Source of the DNA: an uncultured Johnsonella sp.
GTDB lineage: Bacteria > Bacillota > Clostridia > Lachnospirales > Lachnospiraceae
Length of the DNA stretch: 64,000 bases
Assembly: GCA_900766185.1 (NCBI GenBank)
Contig: CAAFUL010000090.1
Span: forward strand, 26,004-90,003
Reading direction: 5' to 3'
Of this stretch, positions 1-7,692 are shown piece after piece; position 1 is the first letter of the stretch; each line of letters opens with the position of its first letter. A program made the position numbers and the translations under genes. A model generated the notes under the pieces. The model was not told the DNA's origin. It saw only the letters and a list, made by a program, of their open reading frames with translations, and did no database searches.

Positions 1-31
1 AATAATACATTACGCCGTAGGTGTAATGTAT
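1..31. repeat. Truncated palindromic repeat end (family 4)
   Basis: Perfect 9-bp inverted repeat (ATACATTAC at 5-13, GTAATGTAT at 23-31). The stretch AATAATACATTAC also forms the right end of the family-4 element near 4372-4384, so this is probably the end of another copy cut by the window edge. The rest of the sequence up to the deoC start is AT-rich and shows nothing else. Confidence 0.45.
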
Positions 32-92
32 ATTAGTGTAAAATATTTTCATACTATTTATGCCACAATCCGGTGGCGGAATGGAGACTAAA

Positions 93-755
93 ATGGATAT
101 TAAAAAAATATGTTCACATGTGGATCATACGATTCTTAAGGCTGATACAAGCCTAAAAGATATTGATAAATTATGTGAGGAGGCTATAAGGTTGAAGACC
201 GCTTCCGTATGCATACCACCACATTATATAAAGTATGTGCATGATAAATACGGCAAGGAGCTTGTTATCTGTACGGTAGTAGGCTTTCCTTTGGGATATG
301 CCTGCAGCGAAGCAAAAAAAGCTGAAACAAAGAAGGCTTTGGAAGACGGTGCTTTAGAAATAGATATGGTAATAAATATCTGTGATGTGAAGAATAAAGA
401 CTATGATAAGGTTGAGGCTGAGATAAGGCAGTTAAAAGAGCTTGTGGGAGATAAGGTCTTAAAGGTTATAATAGAGTGCTGTTATCTTAATGAAGAAGAA
501 AAAATCAAGCTTTGTGAGATAGTAAGCAGGGCTAAGGCGGACTTTATAAAGACTTCTACAGGTTTTGGTAGTTCAGGTGCGAAAAAAGAAGATATAGAGC
601 TTTTTAAAAAGCATATATCAAAGGATGTAAAGATAAAGGCAGCCGGAGGCATAAGAACTCTTGAAGATATGGAGGAGTTTATAAATTTAGGTTGTGAAAG
701 AATAGGGAGTTCTTCTATAGGAAAATTATGCTACAGTTCAGGCCTGCATTCATAA
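93..755 (+). CDS. deoC: Deoxyribose-phosphate aldolase
   Basis: Cytosolic class I aldolase that cleaves 2-deoxyribose-5-phosphate to glyceraldehyde-3-phosphate and acetaldehyde in deoxynucleoside catabolism. The N-terminal VDHTIL motif, the Schiff-base lysine in FIKTSTGF (about K153) and the second active-site lysine in KAAGGIRT (about K182) are all visible. The ATG at 93 is preferred because GGAG lies about 7 bases upstream; an in-frame ATG at 81 is an alternative. At 220 residues the length is normal, but the last eight residues (CYSSGLHS) and the stop codon are read from a family-1 palindromic repeat that starts at 730. The native C-terminal tail has therefore been replaced. The catalytic core looks intact. 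It heads the nucleoside-salvage group that continues with the BMP lipoprotein, add and punA. Confidence 0.93.
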   Translation: MDIKKICSHVDHTILKADTSLKDIDKLCEEAIRLKTASVCIPPHYIKYVHDKYGKELVICTVVGFPLGYACSEAKKAETKKALEDGALEIDMVINICDVKNKDYDKVEAEIRQLKELVGDKVLKVIIECCYLNEEEKIKLCEIVSRAKADFIKTSTGFGSSGAKKEDIELFKKHISKDVKIKAAGGIRTLEDMEEFINLGCERIGSSSIGKLCYSSGLHS

Positions 756-909
756 TTCGTCAAAAAAACTAAAAAAGTTTAAATTCTATTTATAAATTAG
801 ACGAATATGAATGCAGGCAGTAGCCTGATAGATATACATATATAATATACACCTGAAAGCAAGCTTTCATTTGGTATATTATATATGTATATTTTGCCTG
901 AGCTGTAAC
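730..909 (+). repeat. MITE-like palindromic repeat, family 1, copy A
   Basis: About 180 bp with imperfect terminal inverted repeats (GCTACAGTTCAGG at the left, CCTGAGCTGTAAC at the right). Inside are two stems: one closed by CCTGCATTCATA / ATGAATGCAGG, containing TTCGTC / GACGAA, and a second AT-rich stem around TGAAAGC-AA-GCTTTCA. Copies with the same layout lie at 8666-8850, 28036-28170, 40856-41038, 48285-48369 and 51829-51991. There is no coding capacity, so it would need a transposase in trans. This copy overlaps the 3' end of deoC. Confidence 0.85.
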
Positions 910-946
910 AAAATTATTACAATAGATTTACATAAGGAGTAATTTG

Positions 947-1651
947 ATGAAGAAAAGAGATACATTTATGATTGGCAGTCATTTTTCCGGCTGCTCATAC
1001 GGTTATAAAAGTAATTGGGTTAATAAAAAATATAAATTTCTAACGGCAATACTTTTAGGTGCTTCGCTTATGTCGGCTTGCTCAAATTCGGGCACGGAAA
1101 GCAGCAAGGCTTTAGAAAGTACGGCACAGGAAAGCACACAGGTAAGTGTACAGGAAGGTACGACACAGGAGAGTGTGCAGAAAGGAGTAACGGAAAGCGG
1201 TAGCATTGCAGTAATAAATGAAGACGGATCCACAGTTACAGATCAAGGTGCAATAAGTATTTTTGAGGATTTTAACAGCCTTGAAGATGCGGCAAAGTGT
1301 GCAGGTTTTGAATTGGCAGCACCTGAAAAAATAGAAGGCTATGAAAATAGATATATACAGGCAGTAAAGAATGAGATGATACAGGTCATCTATGATGACA
1401 GTGCCGCTGAAAACAGTATAACCATAAGAAAGTCAAACAAGGCTAAAGACAGTATGCTAAGCGGTGACTATAATCAGTACAGTAATCAAAAAGAAACAGA
1501 AGTAGAGGGTGTTAAAGTAAGCTTAAAAGGCAATGAAGAGGGCAGTGTAAGTCTTGCTACATGGACAAACGGTAATTACAGTTATTCTTTCGGACTTAGC
1601 AAGTCCATGCCTGAAGATAAGCTGATAGAGATAGTTAAAGGAATTAAATAA
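947..1651 (+). CDS. Secreted lipoprotein, DUF4367-like
   Basis: Predicted lipoprotein of unknown function. AAGGAG at 934-939 points to the ATG at 947 rather than the TTG three bases upstream. An unusually long n-region of about 27 residues precedes a hydrophobic stretch ending in the lipobox LMSAC. A low-complexity Glu/Thr/Ser-rich linker (about residues 55-95) then leads to a globular C-terminal domain beginning FEDFNSLEDAAKCAGFEL. This domain, including its MIQVIYDDS and WTNGNYSYSFGLS segments, resembles the DUF4367-type domain common in clostridial exported proteins; that assignment is from memory of the family. A later in-frame ATG at 968 would give a more ordinary signal peptide. It sits between deoC and the nucleoside-binding lipoprotein, but nothing in the sequence ties it to nucleosides. 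Confidence 0.7.
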   Translation: MKKRDTFMIGSHFSGCSYGYKSNWVNKKYKFLTAILLGASLMSACSNSGTESSKALESTAQESTQVSVQEGTTQESVQKGVTESGSIAVINEDGSTVTDQGAISIFEDFNSLEDAAKCAGFELAAPEKIEGYENRYIQAVKNEMIQVIYDDSAAENSITIRKSNKAKDSMLSGDYNQYSNQKETEVEGVKVSLKGNEEGSVSLATWTNGNYSYSFGLSKSMPEDKLIEIVKGIK

Positions 1652-1680
1652 TTTTTATATGTTTAGAAAAATTTATCTAT

Positions 1681-1749
1681 TTGCTTATATCTCAATTAAT
1701 GGTAAAATTAAGTATGTAAGCGTATAAATGCCAAAATAATATTTTGGCA
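1681..1749 (+). promoter_or_regulatory. Candidate promoter and palindromic operator before the BMP lipoprotein gene
   Basis: TTGCTT (1681-1686), 16 bases, then TAAAAT (1703-1708) is a plausible sigma-A promoter. It is followed by a perfect 21-nt palindrome at 1729-1749 (arms TGCCAAAATA / TATTTTGGCA) lying 29 bases before the start codon. The palindrome would sit in the early transcribed region, as an operator or RNA hairpin. Function is inferred only. Confidence 0.4.
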
Positions 1750-1777
1750 AAAACTCAAATAATAAGGAGGATTTATT

Positions 1778-2938
1778 ATGAGGAAATTAAAAAGTGTATT
1801 ATTGATGTCAGCGGTAGCGGTATCTTTGCTGTCAGCCTGTGCAAAGCCGACTGCTGAAACTCAGGCAAGTTCGGATGCAAGTCAGGCAGCCGAGTCCGTA
1901 TCGGATGCGGGAAGCGAGGCGGCTTCCGAAGGGACTTCGGCTTCAGGCTACGAGCTTGCACTTATTACAGATGTAGGAACTATAGACGACAAGTCATTTA
2001 ACCAAGGTTCTTGGGAGGGGCTTGATAAATATGCTACCGAGCATAACATTACTCATAAGTATTATAAGCCGGCAGAAAAATCAGATGCTGCCTGCCTTGA
2101 TGCTATAGACCTTGCGGTTAAGGGCGGTGCCAAACTTATAGTAACACCGGGATTTTTATTCGAAGCTCCGGTATATGAGGCTCAGAAAAAGTATCCTGAT
2201 GTAAAGTTTGTTACAATAGATGCGGAACCTAAGTCAGGGGATACAGCCGATATAGCTCAAAACTCACATGCAATCTTTTATGCTGAGGAGCAGGCAGGCT
2301 ACCTTGCAGGTTATGCAGCAGTAAAAGAGGGTTATAAGAGCTTAGGATTTATGGGTGGAATAGCTGTTCCTGCAGTTGTAAGATTCGGTTACGGATATGT
2401 GCAGGGTGCCGATGCGGCAGCTAAGGAATTAGGACTTGCCAAGGGTGATGTAAAAATCAAGTACACCTATGTAGGAAACTTTGATGCAAGCCCTGAAAAC
2501 CAGACAAAGGCGGCTTCATGGTACAATGAAGGTGTTGAATGTATATTTGCTTGCGGAGGTGCTGTAGGAAACTCAGTTATGAAGGCGGCAGAGGCGGCAG
2601 ATAAGGTAGTTATAGGAGTGGATGTAGACCAGTCGGTTGAGTCACCTACAGTTATAACCTCAGCTACCAAGAATCTTCAAGATTCAGTATACAATGCTAT
2701 AGCAGAGTTTTATAACGGAAAATTCCCGGGCGGAACCAAGGTTATACTCACAGCAAGCGATCTTGGAGTAGGACTTCCTATGGAAAGTTCCAAGTTCAAG
2801 AATTTTACAAAAGAAGATTATGATAAATTATATGAGAGCTTAAAGAGCGGAAGTGTAACTATAGCTAATGATGAGGCTATAGGAGACAATGTTACCGATA
2901 TAAGCACGGAAGTGGTAGAGGTAAGCTCTGTAGAGTAA
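1778..2938 (+). CDS. BMP/PnrA-family nucleoside-binding lipoprotein
   Basis: Extracellular substrate-binding lipoprotein of an ABC importer, basic membrane protein (BMP/PnrA/Med) family, whose studied members bind purine nucleosides. A signal peptide ends in the lipobox LLSAC (Cys21), then a Ser/Ala/Glu-rich spacer, then the domain starting ELALITDVGTIDDKSFNQGSWEG, which is the hallmark N-terminus of this family. Later family segments include PGFLFEAPVYEAQKKYPDVKF, EEQAGYLAGYAAV and ACGGAVGNSVMKAAE. Length 386 residues is typical. AAGGAGG precedes the ATG. It is five bases upstream of adenosine deaminase, which strongly suggests that the ligand is adenosine or a related nucleoside. The ATPase and permease genes are not in the window. 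Confidence 0.9.
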   Translation: MRKLKSVLLMSAVAVSLLSACAKPTAETQASSDASQAAESVSDAGSEAASEGTSASGYELALITDVGTIDDKSFNQGSWEGLDKYATEHNITHKYYKPAEKSDAACLDAIDLAVKGGAKLIVTPGFLFEAPVYEAQKKYPDVKFVTIDAEPKSGDTADIAQNSHAIFYAEEQAGYLAGYAAVKEGYKSLGFMGGIAVPAVVRFGYGYVQGADAAAKELGLAKGDVKIKYTYVGNFDASPENQTKAASWYNEGVECIFACGGAVGNSVMKAAEAADKVVIGVDVDQSVESPTVITSATKNLQDSVYNAIAEFYNGKFPGGTKVILTASDLGVGLPMESSKFKNFTKEDYDKLYESLKSGSVTIANDEAIGDNVTDISTEVVEVSSVE

Positions 2939-2943
2939 AATAT

Positions 2944-3909
2944 ATGGATTATATTAAAAAATTACCAAAGATTGAGTTACACTGTCATTTGGACGGATCT
3001 CTTCCAAGGGCTACTATTGAAGAACTTTTAGGAAGAGAGGTAGAAGACTCTGAGCTTAGTGTGTCTGAGGACTGTAAGAGCCTAACCGAATACCTGCAAA
3101 AGTTTGACCTGCCCTTAAGTGCACTTACGAGTTATGCTGCATTTAAAAAGGCGGCAAAAGATTTTGTATTAAGCCTACAGGCGGATAATACGATTTATGC
3201 GGAAGTAAGATTCGCTCCGCTGCTTTCAGTTAATGCTAACCTTAAGTTAAGGGATATAATGGAAGCGGTGATAGAGGGATTAAAAGAAGGCAAAGCACTT
3301 ACCGGTATAGATGTGGGACTTATAGCCTGTGCTATGAGGCATCATGAGCCTGAAAAAAGCCTTAGAATGTTCTCTGAGATAAGGGATTATTTGGGTTTCG
3401 GTCTTAATGCCTTGGATCTTGCAGGAGATGAGTCAAAGTATCCTATGAGCTTATTTATAGACTTATTCAAAAAGGCAAAGTGCATGGGCTATCTATTTAC
3501 AATACACGCCGGAGAGTGCAGGGATGTAAGGAATGTGCTTTTAAGCGTAGAGGCAGGGGCTTTAAGAATAGGTCACGGAATAGCCTTAAGCGGACAAAGA
3601 GATGCTATAAAGCTTTGTAAGGATAAGGGCATAGGCATAGAGATGTGTCCTATAAGTAACTTGCAGACAAAGGCGGTTGATGATATCAAAGCCTATCCTC
3701 TAAAAGAGTTTCTTGAAGCCGGACTGTCAGTTACCGTTAATACTGATAACAGAACTGTAAGTAACAGTACTATGGAAAAGGAACTTGAGTTTGTGGCAAA
3801 TGAGTTCGCACTTGGTGAGGATGTCATAAAGAAGCTTATGATAAACGCTGCCAATCTGGCTTTTGCAGATGATAATATAAAACATAACTTGTTAAATAAA
3901 ATATTGTAG
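2944..3909 (+). CDS. add: Adenosine deaminase
   Basis: Zinc amidohydrolase converting adenosine and deoxyadenosine to inosine and deoxyinosine in the cytosol. The metal-binding HCHLDGS motif is near residue 13, HAGE and HGIAL carry further catalytic histidines and glutamate, and VNTDNR contains the late aspartate pair (more usually NTDDP). The 321-residue length fits the family. Only five bases separate it from the BMP lipoprotein stop and the Shine-Dalgarno is weak, so it is probably translated by coupling in the same operon. Product inosine would be the substrate of the phosphorylase encoded downstream. Confidence 0.94.
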   Translation: MDYIKKLPKIELHCHLDGSLPRATIEELLGREVEDSELSVSEDCKSLTEYLQKFDLPLSALTSYAAFKKAAKDFVLSLQADNTIYAEVRFAPLLSVNANLKLRDIMEAVIEGLKEGKALTGIDVGLIACAMRHHEPEKSLRMFSEIRDYLGFGLNALDLAGDESKYPMSLFIDLFKKAKCMGYLFTIHAGECRDVRNVLLSVEAGALRIGHGIALSGQRDAIKLCKDKGIGIEMCPISNLQTKAVDDIKAYPLKEFLEAGLSVTVNTDNRTVSNSTMEKELEFVANEFALGEDVIKKLMINAANLAFADDNIKHNLLNKIL

Positions 3910-3923
3910 TACTTGCAGATAAT

Positions 3924-4078
3924 GCTTTACACCAAGCGAAAATACATTAATTAAAAGATGCATCAAAAAATGAGCAATAGAGCAGCTTGAGCCTAATTTC
4001 ATATGCCATGCATTGATTTAACTGCTGTATTGATGCAATGATATCTGAACTGATTATTGTTTGTGGAAGTTGTAAAGC
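3924..4078 (+). ncRNA. Candidate structured RNA (long irregular hairpin) downstream of add
   Basis: A roughly 155-nt stretch folds back on itself with co-linear paired arms: GCTTTACA (3924-3931) with TGTAAAGC (4071-4078), TGCATCAA (3959-3966) with TTGATGCA (4030-4037), and AGCAG (3981-3985) with CTGCT (4022-4026). There is no open reading frame of note. It could be an independent small RNA with a rod shape reminiscent of 6S RNA, a structured 3' UTR of the nucleoside operon, or a decayed palindromic repeat. I could not match it to a named RNA family. Confidence 0.3.
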
Positions 4079-4102
4079 GGTAAAACGCCTAAAGTATCGG
4101 TT

Positions 4103-4204
4103 TAAATATCAACAGGTAGCTACACCTTTATCTGTGGGATAATTGATATTTAGGTATTGCAATAATAAAAAGGGGCTGTTGAGACATTTTCAGCTCCTTT
4201 TATT
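4103..4204 (+). terminator. Hairpin plus intrinsic terminator after add
   Basis: A perfect 10-bp inverted repeat (TAAATATCAA at 4103-4112, TTGATATTTA at 4143-4152) is followed by a terminator-like hairpin with arms AAAAGGGGCTG (4168-4178) and CAGCTCCTTTT (4191-4201, one G-U pair) running into a T-rich tail. It would end the deoC-add transcripts. Confidence 0.65.
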
Positions 4205-4261
4205 TATAGCAGGGGTGCTGTAAGGAATATAGACTTATGGCGAACACCGCCCCTAGTGTAG

Positions 4262-4378
4262 TGTATCGTTGATATCCAACTTTATTATTGCTTTGCTAAT
4301 AGATTGTAACAAATACATAATAAGGGGAATGGATATTTACTCTACTATTGCAGATATTAATTAAATGTCAATAATACA
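4262..4378 (+). repeat. Palindromic repeat, family 4
   Basis: About 117 bp with imperfect terminal inverted repeats (TGTATCGTTGATAT at the left, ATGTCAATAATACA at the right). It is the reverse complement, with scattered differences, of the element at 46841-46964; both contain AATAGATTGTAACAAATACA on one strand. A truncated end also opens the window. Confidence 0.7.
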
Positions 4379-4389
4379 TTACATCAGAG

Positions 4390-4456
4390 CGAGTACGGGG
4401 CTAAAGCTTCCATACTCGATTAGAAATCTATTAACCAAGTAGTCTTGCCCGACTAC
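4390..4456 (+). promoter_or_regulatory. Two short leader hairpins before punA
   Basis: CGAGTA (4390-4395) pairs with TACTCG (4413-4418), and GTAGTC (4439-4444) pairs with GACTAC (4451-4456). Both lie within 92 bases of the punA start. I looked for the purine riboswitch consensus because of the gene context and did not find it. The pair may be a regulatory leader or repeat debris. Confidence 0.3.
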
Positions 4457-4481
4457 AATATTGTTATGATAGGAGAAAAAT

Positions 4482-5303
4482 ATGTTGTCTATTAAAGAAA
4501 AACTTGATACCTGCTTTAATGAGGTAAGAAAAAAGCTTAGTTTTAAACCGGAAGTGGCTTTGGTACTTGGTTCTGGTCTCGGTACTTATGCAGATGATAT
4601 AGAAATAGTTGAAAGTCTATCATATAAGGACATAAAGGACTTTCCGGTGTCCACTGTAAGCGGACATGAGGGCAGATTTATCTGTGCATATATAGGAAAA
4701 GTTCCGGTGATCATTATGCAGGGAAGAGTGCATTATTATGAAGGTTATGACATGACGGATGTGGTGCTGCCTATACGAATTATGTCCATGCTCGGAGCTA
4801 AGAAGCTTATATTAAGCAATGCTGCCGGCGGAATAAATCAAAGTTTCCATCCCGGAGACTTTATGATCTTAACCGACCATATCAGCAGCTTTGTAAGAAG
4901 CCCTCTTATAGGTCCTAATATTGATGAACTGGGTACAAGATTTCCGGATATGAGCGAGATCTACTCTAAAAGATGTGTAAATGTAATAAAGGAAGTTGCA
5001 AAAAAACTTAGTATAGATATGAAAGAGGGAGTTTATCTTCAATGCAGCGGTCCTAATTATGAAAGTGCAGCAGAGATAAGAATGTATAAACTTATGGGAG
5101 CCGATGCGGTAGGTATGAGCACTGCCTGTGAGGCTATGGCAGCGGCACATATGGGTATGGAAGTAGCTGCGATCTCCTGCATAACCAACTACGCTACAGG
5201 ACTTAGTGACAGAAAACTTGATCATGTGGAAGTAAAGGAAGTTGCGGATAAGGTATCAAGTCAGTTTAAGGGCTTGGTTACTGAGGTGATAAAGAATATA
5301 TAA
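4482..5303 (+). CDS. punA: Purine-nucleoside phosphorylase
   Basis: Trimeric-type (PNP/MTAP family) phosphorylase that splits inosine and guanosine into free base and ribose-1-phosphate using phosphate. Visible family motifs are VLGSGLGTYAD near residue 28, VSGHEGRF (phosphate site), QGRVHYYEGYDM, LSNAAGGIN, the GPNYES signature and GADAVGMSTACEAMAAAHMG with the conserved Asn in ITNYATG. The 273-residue length is standard. The ATG at 4482 has AGGAG upstream. It completes the pathway implied by the binding lipoprotein, adenosine deaminase and deoC, but a terminator and repeats separate it from add, so it may be transcribed on its own. Confidence 0.94.
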   Translation: MLSIKEKLDTCFNEVRKKLSFKPEVALVLGSGLGTYADDIEIVESLSYKDIKDFPVSTVSGHEGRFICAYIGKVPVIIMQGRVHYYEGYDMTDVVLPIRIMSMLGAKKLILSNAAGGINQSFHPGDFMILTDHISSFVRSPLIGPNIDELGTRFPDMSEIYSKRCVNVIKEVAKKLSIDMKEGVYLQCSGPNYESAAEIRMYKLMGADAVGMSTACEAMAAAHMGMEVAAISCITNYATGLSDRKLDHVEVKEVADKVSSQFKGLVTEVIKNI

Positions 5304-5309
5304 TTTGTC

Positions 5310-5584
5310 GGTAACATAAACAATTAATACTGATACAAAACTCCTTATAATTCAATCATACTTGCAACCCATTTTCAAAGCTTCGACAAATTCACACAGA
5401 CTGCGGAACTCGCTTGTCCACCAAAAAGCATGGTGGACTGGCGCTCAAACAGTCCTCGTCTGTGGAATTTGTATCTCGCTTTATCAAAAGGGTTAACCGC
5501 TAAAAAGATTGAATTATAAGGAGTTTTTTTATCTTCCGCCACACTACTATTATAAATGATATATTTATAATAGTTTATGTTACC
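5310..5584 (+). repeat. Nested palindromic repeat, family 2, copy 1
   Basis: 275 bp bounded by a perfect 12-bp inverted repeat GGTAACATAAAC / GTTTATGTTACC. Inside are further nested arms: ACTCCTTATAATTCAATC / GATTGAATTATAAGGAGT and a GC-rich core with CACAGAC / GTCTGTG around GTCCACC / GGTGGAC. Copies 2 and 3 (61976-62304 and 63482-63775) share the core ACAGACTGCGGAACTCG and the flank CGCTAAAAAGATTGAA. Bases 5585-5625 resemble the start of the next hairpin of the composite repeat at 62305, so this copy is truncated against the ATPase gene. It has no open reading frame of interest. Confidence 0.85.
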
Positions 5585-5633
5585 TAAGAGGGTGAGAGAT
5601 GTGAGGCATGGAAGCGACTTTTATTCCTGCCAA

Positions 5634-7691
5634 CTACTCGCTTATATTAAAACTTGTCAAAACTATAGAAAAAGTTGTGAGGTTATGCAAAATAGAAAGT
5701 ATTTTTGCCGGCATAAGGTCAAACAGTCCCATACATATAAGGGAGGTATTGACCGTTATGGCAGTGGTTACATTTGCATTGACCTTTCTGTTCAGTTTTT
5801 GTGCCATATTATTAAGTTCAAGCAAAGATGTCAGTGAGTCCGAGAGTAGGAGAATATCGCTGACCTGTTTTGAAAGATCGGCTCCCTCTCCCATGGATAC
5901 GCTGATATCGGCGGCGGAAAGAGCGGCAGAGTCATTAAGACCGTCTCCTACCATAAGTACTTTTTTACCGCTTTGTTTTTTAGCAAGTACATACTCGTAT
6001 TTGGTACTGGGAGTCATTTCCGTAAGTACTTCATCAAATGGCAGATTTTCAACTGTATTAAGCGTTCTTTGCTTTGTATCTCCGGTCAAAAGAATCAGCT
6101 CCTTACCGCTTTGTTTTAAGGTATTTAACACCTTAAGCGTTTCATCCCTTAAACTTATGTCTACACAGAAAATAGCTATTAATTTGTCTTTATATCCAAG
6201 ATAAAGTAAGTTATAGCTGTCGGTGTACTTGTTAATTGTCTGTCTTTGTTCCTCGGAAATACTTATTCCCTCTTCTTCCAGTAACATAAGGTTACTTATA
6301 ACCACCTTATCACCTGAAATATTGGATATGATGCCCTTGGAAGCTATATGATAAAGCTTTGAATGCATTTCAGGATGATCGATACCCTTTTCTTTTGCCT
6401 TATTTACCACAGCACTGGCTATCGGATGATAGATATGCTCTTCCAAACAGGCGGCTATTCTTAAAACTTCTTCTTGTGAATAGTCATAGAAGGTAATTAT
6501 CTTATGGATCTCGGGATGTGACTTTGTAATAGTTCCCGTCTTGTCAAATATAAAGGTATCTATATTGTTATAAATGTCAAGTGAAGATGCGGATTTTACA
6601 ACTATTTCCCTGTCTATAAGCTTTTGTATTGCTGAAAGGTAGGCAACCGGAGTCGACAACTTCAGTGCACAGGAGTAGTCTACCAATAAAAATGATATAG
6701 CCTTGCTGAATGAAAATGTAAAAAGGTAGGTCAGTGCCGCACCTAAAAAATTATACTTAACTAATTTATCGGCGGCTAAGATGAACTTATATTGCTTGGT
6801 ATCATTTAACAGATCGGCTTTTTTCATTAAATCAATTAATTGATATATACGGGCATTTGCCTTAACATTGGATACACTTATGTAGATTTCGCCGCTTTCC
6901 AAAATAGTATTGGAATAAACTAAATCTCCGACTTTTTTATCAATAGGGAAAGCCTCTCCGGTAATGGAGCTTTCATTTACGCTGCCCCTTCCCTTAGTAA
7001 TTTTGCCGTCAAAGAGTATCTCATTGCCCTCTGATACTATAACTATGTCGTTAAGCTCTATATTTGAGCAATTGATTTGTGTACGCTCGCCATCCCTTAA
7101 GACCCAAACTTCCTTATTCTTACTTTCAAGGCTTTTTTCCAGATCTTCGAAAGATTTTTTCTGCGTCCAAAGACTTAACTGCTCCCCAAGTCCCAGTATA
7201 AACATTATAGAGCTTGCCATATCAAACTGTTTTGTGCACATGGATATGGCTATTGCACTGCCGTCCAAGGTTTCCATGTTAAGCTGTCCCCTTATCAAAG
7301 AACAAAACGCATCTTTAATATACTCTAAAGAACGGTAAGCGGTTATAAGAACTTTTATCGGACCTGGCACCAATACATTAAAAAGCAGCCTCTTTATAAG
7401 GGCATTTGAAACTATAGAGTAGGGTGTATCATAAGGCTTTATCGGGGGCAAGAGATACTTTTCCCTGATTACATCCTTGTCAACCGCCCTTAGAAAATCT
7501 TTGACCTGTTGACTGCCTTCTTTGTCAAATATAATTGCAAAGCTGAACATATCATTATAAAAATGTATATGCCTGATTTTATGAAAATCGGCAGCAAGCT
7601 TTATAAGATATTCCTGCACATAAAGAGTGCATCTGAAAGAAGCTCGTACTCTTACTCGCTTACTGCTGCTGTGTAAAATATTAAATGTCAT
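5634..7691 (-). CDS. CtpC-like P1B-type heavy-metal efflux ATPase
   Basis: Membrane P-type ATPase that exports a transition metal at the cost of ATP. Phosphorylation motif DKTGTIT, hinge GDGLNDSAAL, TGDT and the TGEAFP actuator motif are all present. The transmembrane metal motif reads DYSCALKLSTP, so the usual CPC/CPS is SCA. There is no classical CxxC metal-binding domain; instead an N-terminal RVRVRASF segment followed by about 60 residues, and a C-terminus ending SILHNLTTFSIVL. Both ends resemble mycobacterial CtpC (Zn/Mn-type), as recalled from that protein. The length of 685 residues is usual. It starts one base after the stop of the small DUF6110-like gene, so the two form an operon. 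Its 3' end abuts a family-2 repeat. The metal cannot be told from sequence; Zn or Mn are the leading guesses. Confidence 0.88.
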   Translation of the reverse strand: MTFNILHSSSKRVRVRASFRCTLYVQEYLIKLAADFHKIRHIHFYNDMFSFAIIFDKEGSQQVKDFLRAVDKDVIREKYLLPPIKPYDTPYSIVSNALIKRLLFNVLVPGPIKVLITAYRSLEYIKDAFCSLIRGQLNMETLDGSAIAISMCTKQFDMASSIMFILGLGEQLSLWTQKKSFEDLEKSLESKNKEVWVLRDGERTQINCSNIELNDIVIVSEGNEILFDGKITKGRGSVNESSITGEAFPIDKKVGDLVYSNTILESGEIYISVSNVKANARIYQLIDLMKKADLLNDTKQYKFILAADKLVKYNFLGAALTYLFTFSFSKAISFLLVDYSCALKLSTPVAYLSAIQKLIDREIVVKSASSLDIYNNIDTFIFDKTGTITKSHPEIHKIITFYDYSQEEVLRIAACLEEHIYHPIASAVVNKAKEKGIDHPEMHSKLYHIASKGIISNISGDKVVISNLMLLEEEGISISEEQRQTINKYTDSYNLLYLGYKDKLIAIFCVDISLRDETLKVLNTLKQSGKELILLTGDTKQRTLNTVENLPFDEVLTEMTPSTKYEYVLAKKQSGKKVLMVGDGLNDSAALSAADISVSMGEGADLSKQVSDILLLSDSLTSLLELNNMAQKLNRKVNANVTTAITVNTSLICMGLFDLMPAKILSILHNLTTFSIVLTSFNISE

Positions 7692-7692
7692 A

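Noticed and set aside
4205..4481. Purine riboswitch before punA
   Set aside because: Gene context invites it, but the conserved junction elements of the purine aptamer are not present; only repeats and small hairpins are seen.
5577..6204. Plus-strand frames at the 3' end of the metal ATPase gene
   Set aside because: Antisense to conserved ATPase motifs (GDGLNDSAAL and DKTGTIT are on the minus strand) and starting inside a palindromic repeat.
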